Shown piece by piece: positions 26,255-35,717 of a stretch of DNA of 64,000 nucleotides. Both the position numbers and the translations under genes were made by a program. Below the pieces are notes generated by a model. That model worked only from the letters and a program-made list of their open reading frames with translations, ran no database searches and was not told the DNA's origin. Position 1 is the stretch's first letter. Every line of letters begins with the position of its first letter. This DNA is from Mycolicibacterium aichiense (GTDB lineage: Bacteria > Actinomycetota > Actinomycetes > Mycobacteriales > Mycobacteriaceae): the NCBI RefSeq assembly GCF_010726245.1, contig NZ_AP022561.1, forward strand, positions 5,332,001 to 5,396,000. The letters run 5' to 3'.

Positions 26255-27376
26255 ATGCCCACCCCCGGAGTCGTGCGCGAATTCATCGGGATGACGTCGC
26301 CAACCGCGCGCCGTGCCGGCGCAGGCGGCCATCCCTGCCAGGGGCTTTACCACCGCGGAGTGGGCCGCAAGCCGAAGGTCGCCGTCATCGCCACCCACTA
26401 CCAGATCGACTTCTCCGAGCACTACCTCGCCGATTATCTGGCCACCCGCGGCGTGGGGTTCCTCGGCTGGAACACCCGCTTCCGCGGATTCGAAAGCAGC
26501 TTCATGCTCGACCACGCCCTGGTCGACATCGGCGTCGGAGTGCGCTGGCTGAGGGAAATCCAGGGCGTGGAAACGGTTGTGCTCCTGGGTAATTCCGGGG
26601 GCGGCTCGTTGATGGCGGCGTATCAGTCCCAGGCCGTCGATCCCAACGTCACCCCGTTGGACGGTATGCGGCCCGCCGCGGGGCTGACCGAACTGCCGCC
26701 TGCCGACGGTTACATCGCCAGTGCCGCCCACCCCGGGCGTCCCGACGTCCTGACCGCATGGATGGACGGCGCCGTCATCGACGAAAACGATGCGGTGGCC
26801 ACCGATCCCGACCTCGACCTGTTCAACGAGCGCAACGGGCCTCCGTTCTCCGACGAGTTCCTTACTCGCTACCGGTCGGCTCAGGTAGCCCGTAACCACG
26901 CCATCACCGACTGGGCAGAGACCGAGCTCAAACGGGTGCAAGCCGCCGGCTTCTCGGATCGGCCGTTCACCGTGATGCGGACCTGGGCCGACCCGCGCAT
27001 GGTCGACCCGGCCATCGAACCCACCAAACGGCAGCCCAACCTCTGCTACGCCGGCGTCCCGGTGAAGGCCAACCGCTCCGCACACGGCATCGCCGCAGCC
27101 TGCACGCTGCGCAGCTGGCTGGGCATGTGGAGCCTCACCACCGCCCAGACCCGCGCCGAACCGCATCTGGGCCGGGTCACGGTTCCGGCATTGGTGATCA
27201 ACGCCGAACAGGACACCGGGGTGTTCCCATCGGATGCTCAGCGCATCTTCGACGCGTTGGCCAGTACCGACAAGACTCTGTGTGCCATCGACACCGACCA
27301 CTACTTCACCACGCCCGGCGCGCGCGGCGAGCAGGCGGACACGATCGCGAAGTGGATCGCAAAGCGGTGGCGCTAA
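26255..27376 (+). CDS. α/β-hydrolase-like protein, 373 aa (Rv0272c-type)
   Basis: ATG 26255 lies behind GGAGGCCGCCGGAG. The core shows a strand-turn VAVIATHYQIDFSEHYLADYLATRGVGFLGWNTR, the nucleophile elbow VVLLGNSGGGSLMAAYQ (Ser of GNSGG), and the late acid/His region ALVINAEQDTGVFPSDAQ and TDHYFTTPGARGEQ. It is close in size to Rv0272c (377 aa). The stop overlaps the next gene's start, so it begins a three-gene operon with a 2-hydroxyacid dehydrogenase and an MFS transporter. This suggests hydrolysis of an imported or ester-bound organic acid; that is inference. Confidence 0.83.
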   Translation: MPTPGVVREFIGMTSPTARRAGAGGHPCQGLYHRGVGRKPKVAVIATHYQIDFSEHYLADYLATRGVGFLGWNTRFRGFESSFMLDHALVDIGVGVRWLREIQGVETVVLLGNSGGGSLMAAYQSQAVDPNVTPLDGMRPAAGLTELPPADGYIASAAHPGRPDVLTAWMDGAVIDENDAVATDPDLDLFNERNGPPFSDEFLTRYRSAQVARNHAITDWAETELKRVQAAGFSDRPFTVMRTWADPRMVDPAIEPTKRQPNLCYAGVPVKANRSAHGIAAACTLRSWLGMWSLTTAQTRAEPHLGRVTVPALVINAEQDTGVFPSDAQRIFDALASTDKTLCAIDTDHYFTTPGARGEQADTIAKWIAKRWR

Positions 27377-28338
27377 GAGTTCTGGCGCACTTTCTCCCCG
27401 GCGAGAAGGTGCTGGATATTGTTGCGCCAGAGTCGGATTGGCTGGACATTCGCTGGTGCCACGAAAACGACGACGAGGCGCTGCACCGCGAGTTGCCCGA
27501 TGCCGAGGTGATCTGGCACGTCCTGCGTCCGCTGTCCGGTGAGGATCTGCGCCGTGCACCGCTGCTGCGGCTGGTACACAAGTTGGGCGCGGGGGTGAAC
27601 ACCATCGATGTCCAGACAGCCGACGAGCTGGGGATCGCGGTGGCGAACATGCCGGGTGCCAACGCGCCCTCGGTCGCCGAGGGCGCGGTGCTGCTCATGC
27701 TCGCCGCGCTGCGCCGACTTCCCGCGCTGGACCGCCTCACCCGGCAGGGCCTGGGCTGGCCGACGGACCCCAGCTTGGTCGAGACCGTGCGCGACATCGG
27801 CAGTTGCACCGTCGGCCTGGTCGGCTACGGCAATATCGCCAAACGCGTCGAGCGGATCGTGCTCGCGATGGGCGGCACCGTCCTGCACACCAGCACCGCC
27901 GACGACAAGACCGCGACCTGGCGTCCACTGCCCGATCTGCTCGCCGCCAGCGACGTGATCAGTCTGCACTTGCCGCTGACCGCCGCGACCGACAAGCTGA
28001 TCAACCGGGCAGCGCTGGACGCGATGAAGCCGCATGCGGTGTTGGTCAACACATCTCGTGGCGGTGTCGTCGACGAGTCGGCGTTGATCGGCGCCCTCCG
28101 CGATGGCCGGCTGGCCGCCGCCGGACTCGATGTGTTCGCCGACGAGCCCGCCGATCCGGGCAGCCCCCTGCTCCAGCTCGACAACGTCGTGGTGACGCCC
28201 CATGTCACCTGGTGCACCGTCGACACCATGCGGCGCTACCTGATCCAGGCCGTCGACAACTGCCGCCGTCTGTACGACGGCCGCGACCTGGTCAACGTCG
28301 TCAACGGGAGGCCGGATGTCCGTCGTATCGACCGGTGA
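27367..28338 (+). CDS. D-isomer-specific 2-hydroxyacid dehydrogenase
   Basis: Start at GTG 27367, inside the last codons of the preceding gene; 323 residues. The NAD-binding Rossmann motif is CTVGLVGYGNIAKRVE (about 150-165). Catalytic Arg is in VNTSRGGVVDESALI, Glu in GLDVFADEPADP, and the C-terminal His in VVTPHVTW. The N-terminal part has HKLGAGVNTIDVQTADELGI and VANMPGANAPSVAEGAVLLML, typical of D-2-hydroxyacid/glyoxylate reductases. It interconverts a 2-hydroxy and a 2-oxo acid. The next gene starts 23 bp before its stop, so it is translationally linked to the transporter. Confidence 0.87.
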   Translation: MALRVLAHFLPGEKVLDIVAPESDWLDIRWCHENDDEALHRELPDAEVIWHVLRPLSGEDLRRAPLLRLVHKLGAGVNTIDVQTADELGIAVANMPGANAPSVAEGAVLLMLAALRRLPALDRLTRQGLGWPTDPSLVETVRDIGSCTVGLVGYGNIAKRVERIVLAMGGTVLHTSTADDKTATWRPLPDLLAASDVISLHLPLTAATDKLINRAALDAMKPHAVLVNTSRGGVVDESALIGALRDGRLAAAGLDVFADEPADPGSPLLQLDNVVVTPHVTWCTVDTMRRYLIQAVDNCRRLYDGRDLVNVVNGRPDVRRIDR

Positions 28339-29638
28339 GCAGTCGCTGGAAGCGCGCACCATGCGCAAGGTGGCCGTGCGCGCTCTGCCGTTCCTCATGG
28401 CGCTGTACTTCGTCAACTACCTCGACCGCACCAACCTCGGCATCGCCAAAGCCGACATCAGCGAACACCTCCAGCTCACGGCGAGCATGTTCGGCCTGGC
28501 GTCGGGCATCTTCTTCATCGGATACGTCCTGGTCGAGGTGCCGTCCAATCTCGCTCTCGAACGCTTCGGCGCCCGCCGTTGGCTGGCGCGCATCGCGGTG
28601 TCATGGGGAATCGTCGCCGTCGCAATCGGATTCGCGCCCAACGCGCCAACCCTGCTGGCGTTGCGATTCCTGCTCGGCGTCGCCGAGGCGGGGCTCTTCC
28701 CCGGGGTGATCTTCTATCTGACCCGCTGGTTCCCCGCCGCCTACCGGGCGCGGATCGTGGCCTTGTTCATGATGGCCAGCCCGATCGCCGCAGCCGTCGG
28801 AACTCCGTTGGCAGCGTGGATGATCCAGGCCGGTGAAGGCACGTTCGGGCTGGCCGGCTGGCAATTCATGATGATTGGCGTCGGGTTGCCCGCGATCATC
28901 CTCGGCGTGATCTGCTGGTTCTACCTGACCGACCGGCCCGCCGAGGCGCACTGGCTGCAGCCCGACGAACGGCAATGGCTGACCGACGTGCTGGCCGAGG
29001 AGGAACGCGACGTCGCAGCCAGTTTCGACTTCCCACTGCGCCGGGCGCTGACCAGCCCGCGGATCTGGTTGTTGGCCCTGGTGTACTTCGGCGTCGCCTA
29101 CGGTTTGTACGCGCTGGCGTTCTTCCTGCCCTCGATCATCTCCGACTTCAAGAAGACCTTCGATGTGCACCTGTCGATCGTGCAGGTCGGCCTGATCACC
29201 GCGGTGCCCTACACCCTTGCCGCGATCGCGATGTACCTCTGGTCACGCCACGCTGACCGCCAGAACGAACACGTCTGGCACGTTGCGATCCCAATGGGGT
29301 TGGGCGGCTTGGCTATTCCGATCGCGCTATATCTCGACTCCCCGCTGCTGGTGATGATCCCGGTGTGCATCACCGCGATGGGAGTGTTCAGTGCGATCCC
29401 CAGCTTCTGGGCGCTTCCGGCGCAGTTCCTCACCGGCGCCGCCGCCGCGGGCGGGATCGGGCTGATCAACTCGATCGGCAATCTCGGCGGATTCGCAGCC
29501 CCGTACGCGACCGGTGCGCTGAACCAGTTCACCGGCAGCGACAAGGCCGGCATGTGGGCGGTGGGCATCGTCATGCTGATCTCCGCGGTCGTCGTGGTGG
29601 TGCTGCGCGCAACCCCTGACCGGGATACCCAGCAATAG
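28316..29638 (+). CDS. MFS transporter, anion:cation symporter type
   Basis: ATG 28316 follows GGGAGG (28306-28311) and overlaps the dehydrogenase gene. The 440-residue protein has 12 predicted helices; helix 1 is PFLMALYFVNYLDRTNLGIA, the NYLDRTNLG signature of the ACS/phthalate-permease group, and GVAEAGLFPGVIFYLTRWFP is the family's helix 4 motif. Members import organic anions such as tartrate, glucarate, 4-hydroxyphenylacetate or allantoate. With the dehydrogenase and hydrolase it probably forms an uptake-and-oxidation unit for a carboxylic acid. Confidence 0.88.
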   Translation: MSVVSTGEQSLEARTMRKVAVRALPFLMALYFVNYLDRTNLGIAKADISEHLQLTASMFGLASGIFFIGYVLVEVPSNLALERFGARRWLARIAVSWGIVAVAIGFAPNAPTLLALRFLLGVAEAGLFPGVIFYLTRWFPAAYRARIVALFMMASPIAAAVGTPLAAWMIQAGEGTFGLAGWQFMMIGVGLPAIILGVICWFYLTDRPAEAHWLQPDERQWLTDVLAEEERDVAASFDFPLRRALTSPRIWLLALVYFGVAYGLYALAFFLPSIISDFKKTFDVHLSIVQVGLITAVPYTLAAIAMYLWSRHADRQNEHVWHVAIPMGLGGLAIPIALYLDSPLLVMIPVCITAMGVFSAIPSFWALPAQFLTGAAAAGGIGLINSIGNLGGFAAPYATGALNQFTGSDKAGMWAVGIVMLISAVVVVVLRATPDRDTQQ

Positions 29639-29643
29639 CGGCG

Positions 29644-29701
29644 TCGAGTGTGCGTCGGGATTGAATTTTGCCCCCGGGCCGCGATCTGCACGCACACTCG
29701 A
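29644..29701. repeat. Perfect 12-bp inverted repeat, second copy of a TCGAG-type palindrome
   Basis: TCGAGTGTGCGT (29644-29655) and ACGCACACTCGA (29690-29701) are exact reverse complements around a 34-base loop. It starts 6 bp after the MFS stop. Its outer bases TCGAG(C/T)GTG, and the CG/TG next to them, match the repeat at 9411-9471, whereas the loops differ. It could terminate transcription of the operon or be a dispersed palindromic element. Confidence 0.8.
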
Positions 29702-29796
29702 TGGCATAGCCGGGGTAGGTGAACACGCCTCCGTGAGCTGTGAGCCGTTAGGTACCCTGGCTCCCAACCCACCGGTTAATAGGGAAGGCACCCGAC

Positions 29797-31995
29797 ATGC
29801 CCATCGCGATCACCCAGGACCACAACGATCTCGCCGATTCGGTGAAATCCCTCGTCGCACGGGTCGCGCCGTCGGAGGTACTACACGACGCGCTGGAGAC
29901 GCCGATCCCCAACCCGCCGCCGTACTGGAAGGCCGCGGCCGAGCAGGGCCTGCACGGCCTGCACCTGGCCGAGTCGGTCGACGGGCAGGGCTTCGGCCTG
30001 CTGGAGCTGGCGATCGTGATCGCCGAGTTCGGCTACGGCGCGGTGCCCGGGCCGTTCGTCACCTCGGCGACAGCCAGTGCGCTCATCTCCGCCCATGATC
30101 CCGAGACCGCGTTGCTGAGCAAGTTGGCCTCCGGCGAGCTGATCGCCACCTGCGCGCTGGAGTCGGGTCTGACCGCGACCCGCCAGGACGGCTCGCTGGT
30201 GATCCGCGGCGAGGCCCGCTCGGTGCCCGCCGCCGCGCAGGCCGCCGTTCTGGTGCTGCCGGTTGCGATCGAAAGCGGCGTGGAATGGGTGATCCTCGAC
30301 GCCGACCAACTCGAGATCGAGCCGGTCAACTCGGTGGACTTGTTGCGTCCGGTGGCGCATGTGCGGGCCAACGCCGTCGAAGTCAGCGCCGACCGCGTGC
30401 TGTCCAACATCTCCCAGGCCGCCGGCCGAGCGATCCTCACCACTCTGCTGTCCGCCGAGGCGGTCGGTATCGCCCGCTGGGCCACCGACACGGCTGCGGC
30501 GTATGCGAAAATCCGCGAGCAATTCGGCCGCCCGATCGGCCAGTTCCAGGCCATCAAGCACAAGTGTGCCGAGATGATCGCCACCACCGAGCGGGCCACC
30601 GCGGCGGTCTGGGATGCCGCGCGTGCACTGGACGAAGCGGCCGAAAAGGACTGGGACAACGGCCAAACGGCGTACGAGTTCGCCGCGGCCGTGGCTGCCA
30701 GTCTGGCGCCGGCAGCCGCCCAGCACACCACCCAGGACTGCATCCAGGTGCATGGCGGCATCGGCTTCACCTGGGAGCACGACACCAACGTCTACTACCG
30801 CCGCACGCTCGGTCTGGTCGCCGCGTTCGGGCGCCCCAGCGAATACCAACAGAAGGTCTTCGACACCGCGACCAGCACCGGCATGCGGGCCATCAACATC
30901 GACCTCGACCCCGAGACCGAGAAGCTGCGCGACGAGATCCGCGCGGAAGTGGCTGCCCTCAAATCGATTCCGCGCGAGGAACGCAAGACCGCGATCGCCG
31001 AGGCCGGCTGGGTGCAGCCGCACCTACCGAAGCCGTGGGGCCGGGCCGCCAAGCCGATCGAGCAGATCATCATCGCCCAGGAGTTCACCGCAGGGCAGGT
31101 CAAGCGACCGCAGATGGGTATCGCAGCCTGGCTGATCCCCTCCATCGTGGCATTCGGCAACGAGGAGCAGAAGCAACGCTTCCTGCCGCCGACATTCCGC
31201 GGTGAGATGATTTGGTGCCAGCTGTTTTCCGAGCCGGGCGCGGGCTCCGATCTGGCCAGCCTGACCACCAAGGCCACCAAGGTCGACGGCGGCTGGCGAA
31301 TTACCGGGCAGAAGATCTGGACCACCGGCGCCCAGTACGCGCAGTGGGGCGCGCTGTTGGCGCGGACAAACCCGAGCGCGCCGAAACATAATGGCATCAC
31401 CTACTTCCTGCTCGACATGAAAGCCGAGGGGGTCGAGGTCAAGCCGCTGCGTGAGCTCACCGGTCACGCCATGTTCAACACGGTGTTCATCGACGATGTG
31501 TTCGTTCCCGACGAGCTGGTGCTCGGCGAGGTGGACCGTGGGTGGGAGGTCAGCCGTAACACCCTGACGGCTGAACGGGTTTCGATCGGAAGCAGCGAGC
31601 CGGGATTCCTGGCCAACCTCGACGGGTTCGTGGACTTCGTGAGCAAGGGACATTTCGACCAGGTCGGTCATCACCGGGCCGGCGAACTGATCGCTGAGGG
31701 GCATGCGGCCAAGCTGTTGAACCTGCGCTCGACGCTGCTGACCCTGGCCGGTGGCGATGCGATGCCGTCGGCCGCAATCTCGAAGCTGCTGTCGATGCGC
31801 ACCGGGCAGGGCTACGCCGAGTTCGCGGTGTCCTCGTTCGGCGTCGACGGCGCCATCGGCGATTCCGCAGAGCTGCAAGGCAAATGGGCGGAGTATCTAC
31901 TGGGCAGCCGGTCGACGACGATCTACGGCGGCACCTCCGAGGTTCAGCTCAACATCATCGCCGAGCGCCTGTTGGGGCTGCCCCGCGATCCGTAG
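29797..31995 (+). CDS. fadE6: Two-headed acyl-CoA dehydrogenase (FadE6-type)
   Basis: A 732-residue protein (Rv0271c is about the same length) made of two acyl-CoA dehydrogenase repeats. The N-terminal half (1-365) ends with IQVHGGIGFTWEHDTNVYYRR, but its flavin/substrate motif is degenerate (ATCALESG). The C-terminal half (375-732) keeps the ACAD signature CQLFSEPGAGSDLASL, TGQKIWTTGA, and the final IYGGTSEVQLNIIAERLLGLP. It oxidises acyl-CoA thioesters in a lipid or sterol degradation path. It lies near FadD2 and the LigD-type PrimPol in the Rv0269c-Rv0271c order. Only the second half probably binds FAD in a standard way. Confidence 0.88.
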   Translation: MPIAITQDHNDLADSVKSLVARVAPSEVLHDALETPIPNPPPYWKAAAEQGLHGLHLAESVDGQGFGLLELAIVIAEFGYGAVPGPFVTSATASALISAHDPETALLSKLASGELIATCALESGLTATRQDGSLVIRGEARSVPAAAQAAVLVLPVAIESGVEWVILDADQLEIEPVNSVDLLRPVAHVRANAVEVSADRVLSNISQAAGRAILTTLLSAEAVGIARWATDTAAAYAKIREQFGRPIGQFQAIKHKCAEMIATTERATAAVWDAARALDEAAEKDWDNGQTAYEFAAAVAASLAPAAAQHTTQDCIQVHGGIGFTWEHDTNVYYRRTLGLVAAFGRPSEYQQKVFDTATSTGMRAINIDLDPETEKLRDEIRAEVAALKSIPREERKTAIAEAGWVQPHLPKPWGRAAKPIEQIIIAQEFTAGQVKRPQMGIAAWLIPSIVAFGNEEQKQRFLPPTFRGEMIWCQLFSEPGAGSDLASLTTKATKVDGGWRITGQKIWTTGAQYAQWGALLARTNPSAPKHNGITYFLLDMKAEGVEVKPLRELTGHAMFNTVFIDDVFVPDELVLGEVDRGWEVSRNTLTAERVSIGSSEPGFLANLDGFVDFVSKGHFDQVGHHRAGELIAEGHAAKLLNLRSTLLTLAGGDAMPSAAISKLLSMRTGQGYAEFAVSSFGVDGAIGDSAELQGKWAEYLLGSRSTTIYGGTSEVQLNIIAERLLGLPRDP

Positions 31996-32005
31996 GACTC
32001 GGCGG

Positions 32006-33844
32006 TCAGGCCTGCGGGTAGGGCGCCCAACGCTTGTCGAAGCCGGACTTGCGCAGAACAAGCTGCTCATCACGCTCGGTCTGCGTGATCACGGCGGTGC
32101 CGTTGGTGTCGTGGGTGAGCTCGCTGAGCTTGACCACCTGCGACTGGACGCTGGGCGCAGCCGGATCCTCGGTATCCAGATTCTGGAATCGCATCGAAAT
32201 GATGCCCTGATTCAGCCCTCCGGTCGAGATCCAGTTGGCCACAAGCGGATCGGTCGGTGAGATCACCACCGTGTAGGTTCCGTCGTCGTTTTTCACAGCC
32301 TGATCGGAGTTGAGACTTGTCGGCTCGTTCCAGTAGTCGCCGGTGATCGTCCAGTCGTTGTATACCGGAATGCTGACGAATTTGGCGTTGCCGGGATCGA
32401 TCGTCAGGACCAACGCCTCGTCGTCGGCAAGCTGGAAGTAGCCGTTGCTCTGCAACTGATTGGCCAGGAACTCGGCGTTACTTGCCGGCTCCGTCATGGT
32501 GTTGGGCTGGCGTGGCATTCCGGTCGCAGGATCGGTAGTGGCCAGCGCCATGTACTTGGCTTCCTGGTTCGCGCCGCGAATGATCATCAGCAACGCGGTC
32601 AGCGTTCCATGCACGATGGGTGTGTCGGCGATCGGCAACGGCGGTATCACGGAGACCAACTTGGCCAGCGTCGGATTGTTGTTGACCACCGAGCCGAAGA
32701 ACAGAAACCCACCGAGCTGAGCGAATAAACTGTTCGGTGGCCCACTGACCTTATGCACCGCCAGATCCATCGGCTCTTCGGCGTTCCAGTCGCCCAACGT
32801 GTTTCGCACCGCGACCAGTGTGGAGCTCGAGGTCAGCTGGAGATGGTTCTTCTCCCCCGGTGTCGCGGCAGCACCGCTGACCGTGATCACGAACGAACCG
32901 TCGTCGCTGACATCGATGTCTTTGAGACTCAGAATGGTCGACGTCTTTCCCGAGCTGCCCTCCAGCACGCTGAATGTGGTGTCGGCGGGAATCGCGTCAT
33001 AGAAGCGCCCGGTGATCACGTACTCCGACGTCTTGTTGACCGCGATGAACCGGTAGATGGTGTCGGGGTTGTCGTAGAGCAGGCGCGAGCCACCGACATC
33101 CACCCCGTACCAGCCGTGCGGAGGCGCTACCTGGGTGACCACCGCAGGATTCATCGGGTTGAGAATCTGTTCGGAGAATGCCGAGGCGAGCGCATACTCG
33201 TTGACCGCGTTGTCCAGCGCGGCCAGATTCGCCGCGTCGGGCCCGCCAACCAGAGCGAACTGCTTGTTGGCTGCGGCGAGGAAGCCCTGGCGCAGAACGA
33301 ATTTCATCAGCTTCACCGGCAACGTGCGGACCGCCTGCATAGCGAACTGCTCACGGGAGACCTGCTGCTGGGTGCCCAGCGGACTGACCTGGTTGGTCAA
33401 CTCGACCGTGGTTGTTCCCGCCGCGCCCTGCTGCAGTGCCGCGGAGCGGCGACGGGTGTAGGCCACCGCGTCCAGATCGATGGGCGATGCGACCGGAGCG
33501 GCCGGATCAGTGGCCCGGACCCGGCGCGAGGACGCGACTGCCCGGGGCAGGCCGGTCACCGTGGCCGCGGCAGACGTGGTCGTGACACGCGCCGAACCCG
33601 CCCGGGCACGCTGACTCGCGGCAGCGCCGCCGGATTTCTTCGCACTCGCAGCGTGTGACGACGAGCCCGCACCCGACGAGTGCGCCGAGCCGCCGGTGTC
33701 GGCCTCCGCAGTCGGCATGGCAATCGCCGCACCGACACCGAGGAACAGGGCCAGTGCACCTACCCGGCCGACGTACCTGGCGTAGCTCGTTCGCGGCGGC
33801 GAGCCGCCGTCGACACCTCGGACGGGCCGGGCCGCGTGGTGCAT
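32006..33844 (-). CDS. Secreted DUF1214-like protein, 612 aa
   Basis: ATG 33844 with a strong GGAGGCAAC spacer. The N-terminus is RPVRGVDGGSPPR followed by a signal-peptide-like helix GALALFLGVGAAIAMP and cleavage near AEA. Residues 60-130 are Ser/Ala-rich and disordered. The folded part includes PHGWYGVDVGGSRLLYDNPDTIYRFIAVN and, near the C-terminus, WTITGDYWNEPTSLNSDQA, a jelly-roll pattern I associate with DUF1214. It has no homologue that I recall between FadD2 and FadE6 of M. tuberculosis, so it may be an insertion. Function unknown; it is probably exported or cell-wall attached. Confidence 0.78.
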   Translation of the reverse strand: MHHAARPVRGVDGGSPPRTSYARYVGRVGALALFLGVGAAIAMPTAEADTGGSAHSSGAGSSSHAASAKKSGGAAASQRARAGSARVTTTSAAATVTGLPRAVASSRRVRATDPAAPVASPIDLDAVAYTRRRSAALQQGAAGTTTVELTNQVSPLGTQQQVSREQFAMQAVRTLPVKLMKFVLRQGFLAAANKQFALVGGPDAANLAALDNAVNEYALASAFSEQILNPMNPAVVTQVAPPHGWYGVDVGGSRLLYDNPDTIYRFIAVNKTSEYVITGRFYDAIPADTTFSVLEGSSGKTSTILSLKDIDVSDDGSFVITVSGAAATPGEKNHLQLTSSSTLVAVRNTLGDWNAEEPMDLAVHKVSGPPNSLFAQLGGFLFFGSVVNNNPTLAKLVSVIPPLPIADTPIVHGTLTALLMIIRGANQEAKYMALATTDPATGMPRQPNTMTEPASNAEFLANQLQSNGYFQLADDEALVLTIDPGNAKFVSIPVYNDWTITGDYWNEPTSLNSDQAVKNDDGTYTVVISPTDPLVANWISTGGLNQGIISMRFQNLDTEDPAAPSVQSQVVKLSELTHDTNGTAVITQTERDEQLVLRKSGFDKRWAPYPQA

Positions 33845-33971
33845 GTTGCCTCCGCTGTGCGGTGTGTCACTCAGGACCTTTGGTGTAGCACAGATCACAG
33901 CTAACCTGCAACAGTGTGAAGGCTATGTCTTACTAGCGAAACACGTGGCTGTTTTTGTCTCGGAGGCGCAG

Positions 33972-35651
33972 CTACTGCACCTCGATGTCGCGCAACTCCC
34001 GCTTGAGGATCTTGCCGGTGGGGTTGCGCGGCAACTCGGAGAGGAACACCACCTCGCGCGGAACCTTGTAGCGCGCAAGGTGTTCGCGCACATAGTTCTT
34101 GATCGCGTCCTCGGTGAGTTCGGCTTCCTCGCGCAGCACGACGAATGCGCGAAGCCGGGCACCCCAGTCGGGGTCGTCGACGCCGAGTGCGGTCGCCTCG
34201 ACGATGTCGGGGTGGCCGCTGATGAGGTCTTCGACCTCGGCGGGGAACACATTCTCCCCGCCGGAGACGATCATCTCGTCGTCGCGGCCGCTGACGAACA
34301 GCAGGCCGTTGTGGTCGAAATAGCCGACGTCACCGGATGACATCAGCCCATCGATGATCTGCTTGTGACCGCCGCCGGTGTAGCCCTCGAACGGGAAGCT
34401 GTTGCCGACGAAAATCCGCCCGACCTCGCCCTGCGGTAGCTCGTTGCCGTTGTCGTCGAGGATCTTCACGGTGACACCGGTGACGACGGGTCCGACGGTT
34501 GCCGGATTCATCTGCAGATCCTTGGGCCCCGCGATCGTCGCGAACGCGACTTCCGTTGAGCCGTACATGTTGTAGATGACCGGACCGATGTCCTTCAGCG
34601 CCCGGGTGGCCAGTTCCGCGCCGAGCTGAGAGCCGGAGACGAACACGATCCGCAGCGACGACAGGTCCGGCTTGGTCTCCATCTTCTCCAGCGCATCGAG
34701 CATCCGCGCGAGCATCACCGGGACCACCACGATCGCGGTCACTCCGTGCTTCGCTACGTCCTGCAAGACGATGTCCGGCTTGAACTTTCGATGCAGCACC
34801 AGCGTCGAGCCCAACGTCAGGGCGATGGTGGCATGCAGATATCCCAGGGCATGAAACATCGGCGACGGCAGCGAGGTGACCTCGCCGGCGCGGAACGGCA
34901 CGGCGGACAGAATGCCGCCGATCGGCGCCAGCGTCGGCGGGGTGTTCCTGGTCGCTCCCTTCGGGGTTCCGGTGGTGCCGCTGGTGAGGATGATGATCGA
35001 CGACCGCTTGGTGGCCTTCGGCGCGGGTGCGGTGCTGCTGCGCTTGATGACCTCGGCCAGGGTTTCGTCGGTGCTGCCAGACGGACTGTCGGTATCAGGG
35101 TTGGTCCCCAGTGCGCGCAGCTTGCCCAAGGGCGGCTCGGCGAGCTTGACGGCCTCGGCGTACTCATCGTCGTAGATGATCAGCTTGGCGCCCTCACGCT
35201 CGGACACGTCTCTGATCTGCGGTCCGGAGAACTCGGTGTTGAGCATGATCGTCCTGGCGCCGACGCGAGCGGCCCCGTAGTTCGCGATCACGAACCAGCG
35301 GTGGTTCCGGGCCAGGATGGCCACCCCGTCGCCACCGGTGACACCCTTGGCCAGCAACGCGTTGGCGACAGCGTTGGCGGCGTCGTCGAGTTCTTTGAAG
35401 GTCATCGAACCTTCGTCGTCGATGATCGCCGCCTTGGTGGGTGTGCGGCGGGCGTTGAGAGCCGGAACCATCCCGATCTCACCCCACCGGCGGATGTCGG
35501 CCACCATCCCGATGAGATTCTGGGGCGGCTCGAGGCGGAAGGCGCCCGACTCGATCATTTTCGCCAGGTAGTGCAGCTCAGCGGACCCTCGGTCGGCCAA
35601 TCGCTGAGCCTTGGCCAGTGCCTGCGCGGGGAGATCGAAAAGACTGGGCAT
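33972..35651 (-). CDS. fadD2: Acyl-CoA synthetase FadD2-type
   Basis: ATG 35651 gives 559 residues (FadD2 of M. tuberculosis is about 560); the much longer frame to 36953 is spurious because the LigD-type gene is on the other strand. AMP-binding motifs: SSIIILTSGTTGTPKGATR (P-loop, about residue 205), VIYNMYGSTEVAFATI, GYFDHNGLLFVSGRDDEMIVSGGENVFPAEVE and the C-terminal lysine in NPTGKILKRELR. It activates a fatty acid or other carboxylate to the CoA thioester. The adjacent genes agree with the Rv0269c-Rv0270-Rv0271c cluster. It is divergent from the PrimPol gene by 66 bp. Confidence 0.88.
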   Translation of the reverse strand: MPSLFDLPAQALAKAQRLADRGSAELHYLAKMIESGAFRLEPPQNLIGMVADIRRWGEIGMVPALNARRTPTKAAIIDDEGSMTFKELDDAANAVANALLAKGVTGGDGVAILARNHRWFVIANYGAARVGARTIMLNTEFSGPQIRDVSEREGAKLIIYDDEYAEAVKLAEPPLGKLRALGTNPDTDSPSGSTDETLAEVIKRSSTAPAPKATKRSSIIILTSGTTGTPKGATRNTPPTLAPIGGILSAVPFRAGEVTSLPSPMFHALGYLHATIALTLGSTLVLHRKFKPDIVLQDVAKHGVTAIVVVPVMLARMLDALEKMETKPDLSSLRIVFVSGSQLGAELATRALKDIGPVIYNMYGSTEVAFATIAGPKDLQMNPATVGPVVTGVTVKILDDNGNELPQGEVGRIFVGNSFPFEGYTGGGHKQIIDGLMSSGDVGYFDHNGLLFVSGRDDEMIVSGGENVFPAEVEDLISGHPDIVEATALGVDDPDWGARLRAFVVLREEAELTEDAIKNYVREHLARYKVPREVVFLSELPRNPTGKILKRELRDIEVQ

Positions 35652-35717
35652 GGCTGCAACCCTAGGTGACGCACGTCGCAGCCAAGACGGAACGAGCACG
35701 CTAATTACCATGGCCTC

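Noticed and set aside
29745-29765. TTAGGTACCCTGGCT as an iron box before fadE6.
   Set aside because: Only the left half resembles the IdeR site; the right half does not match.
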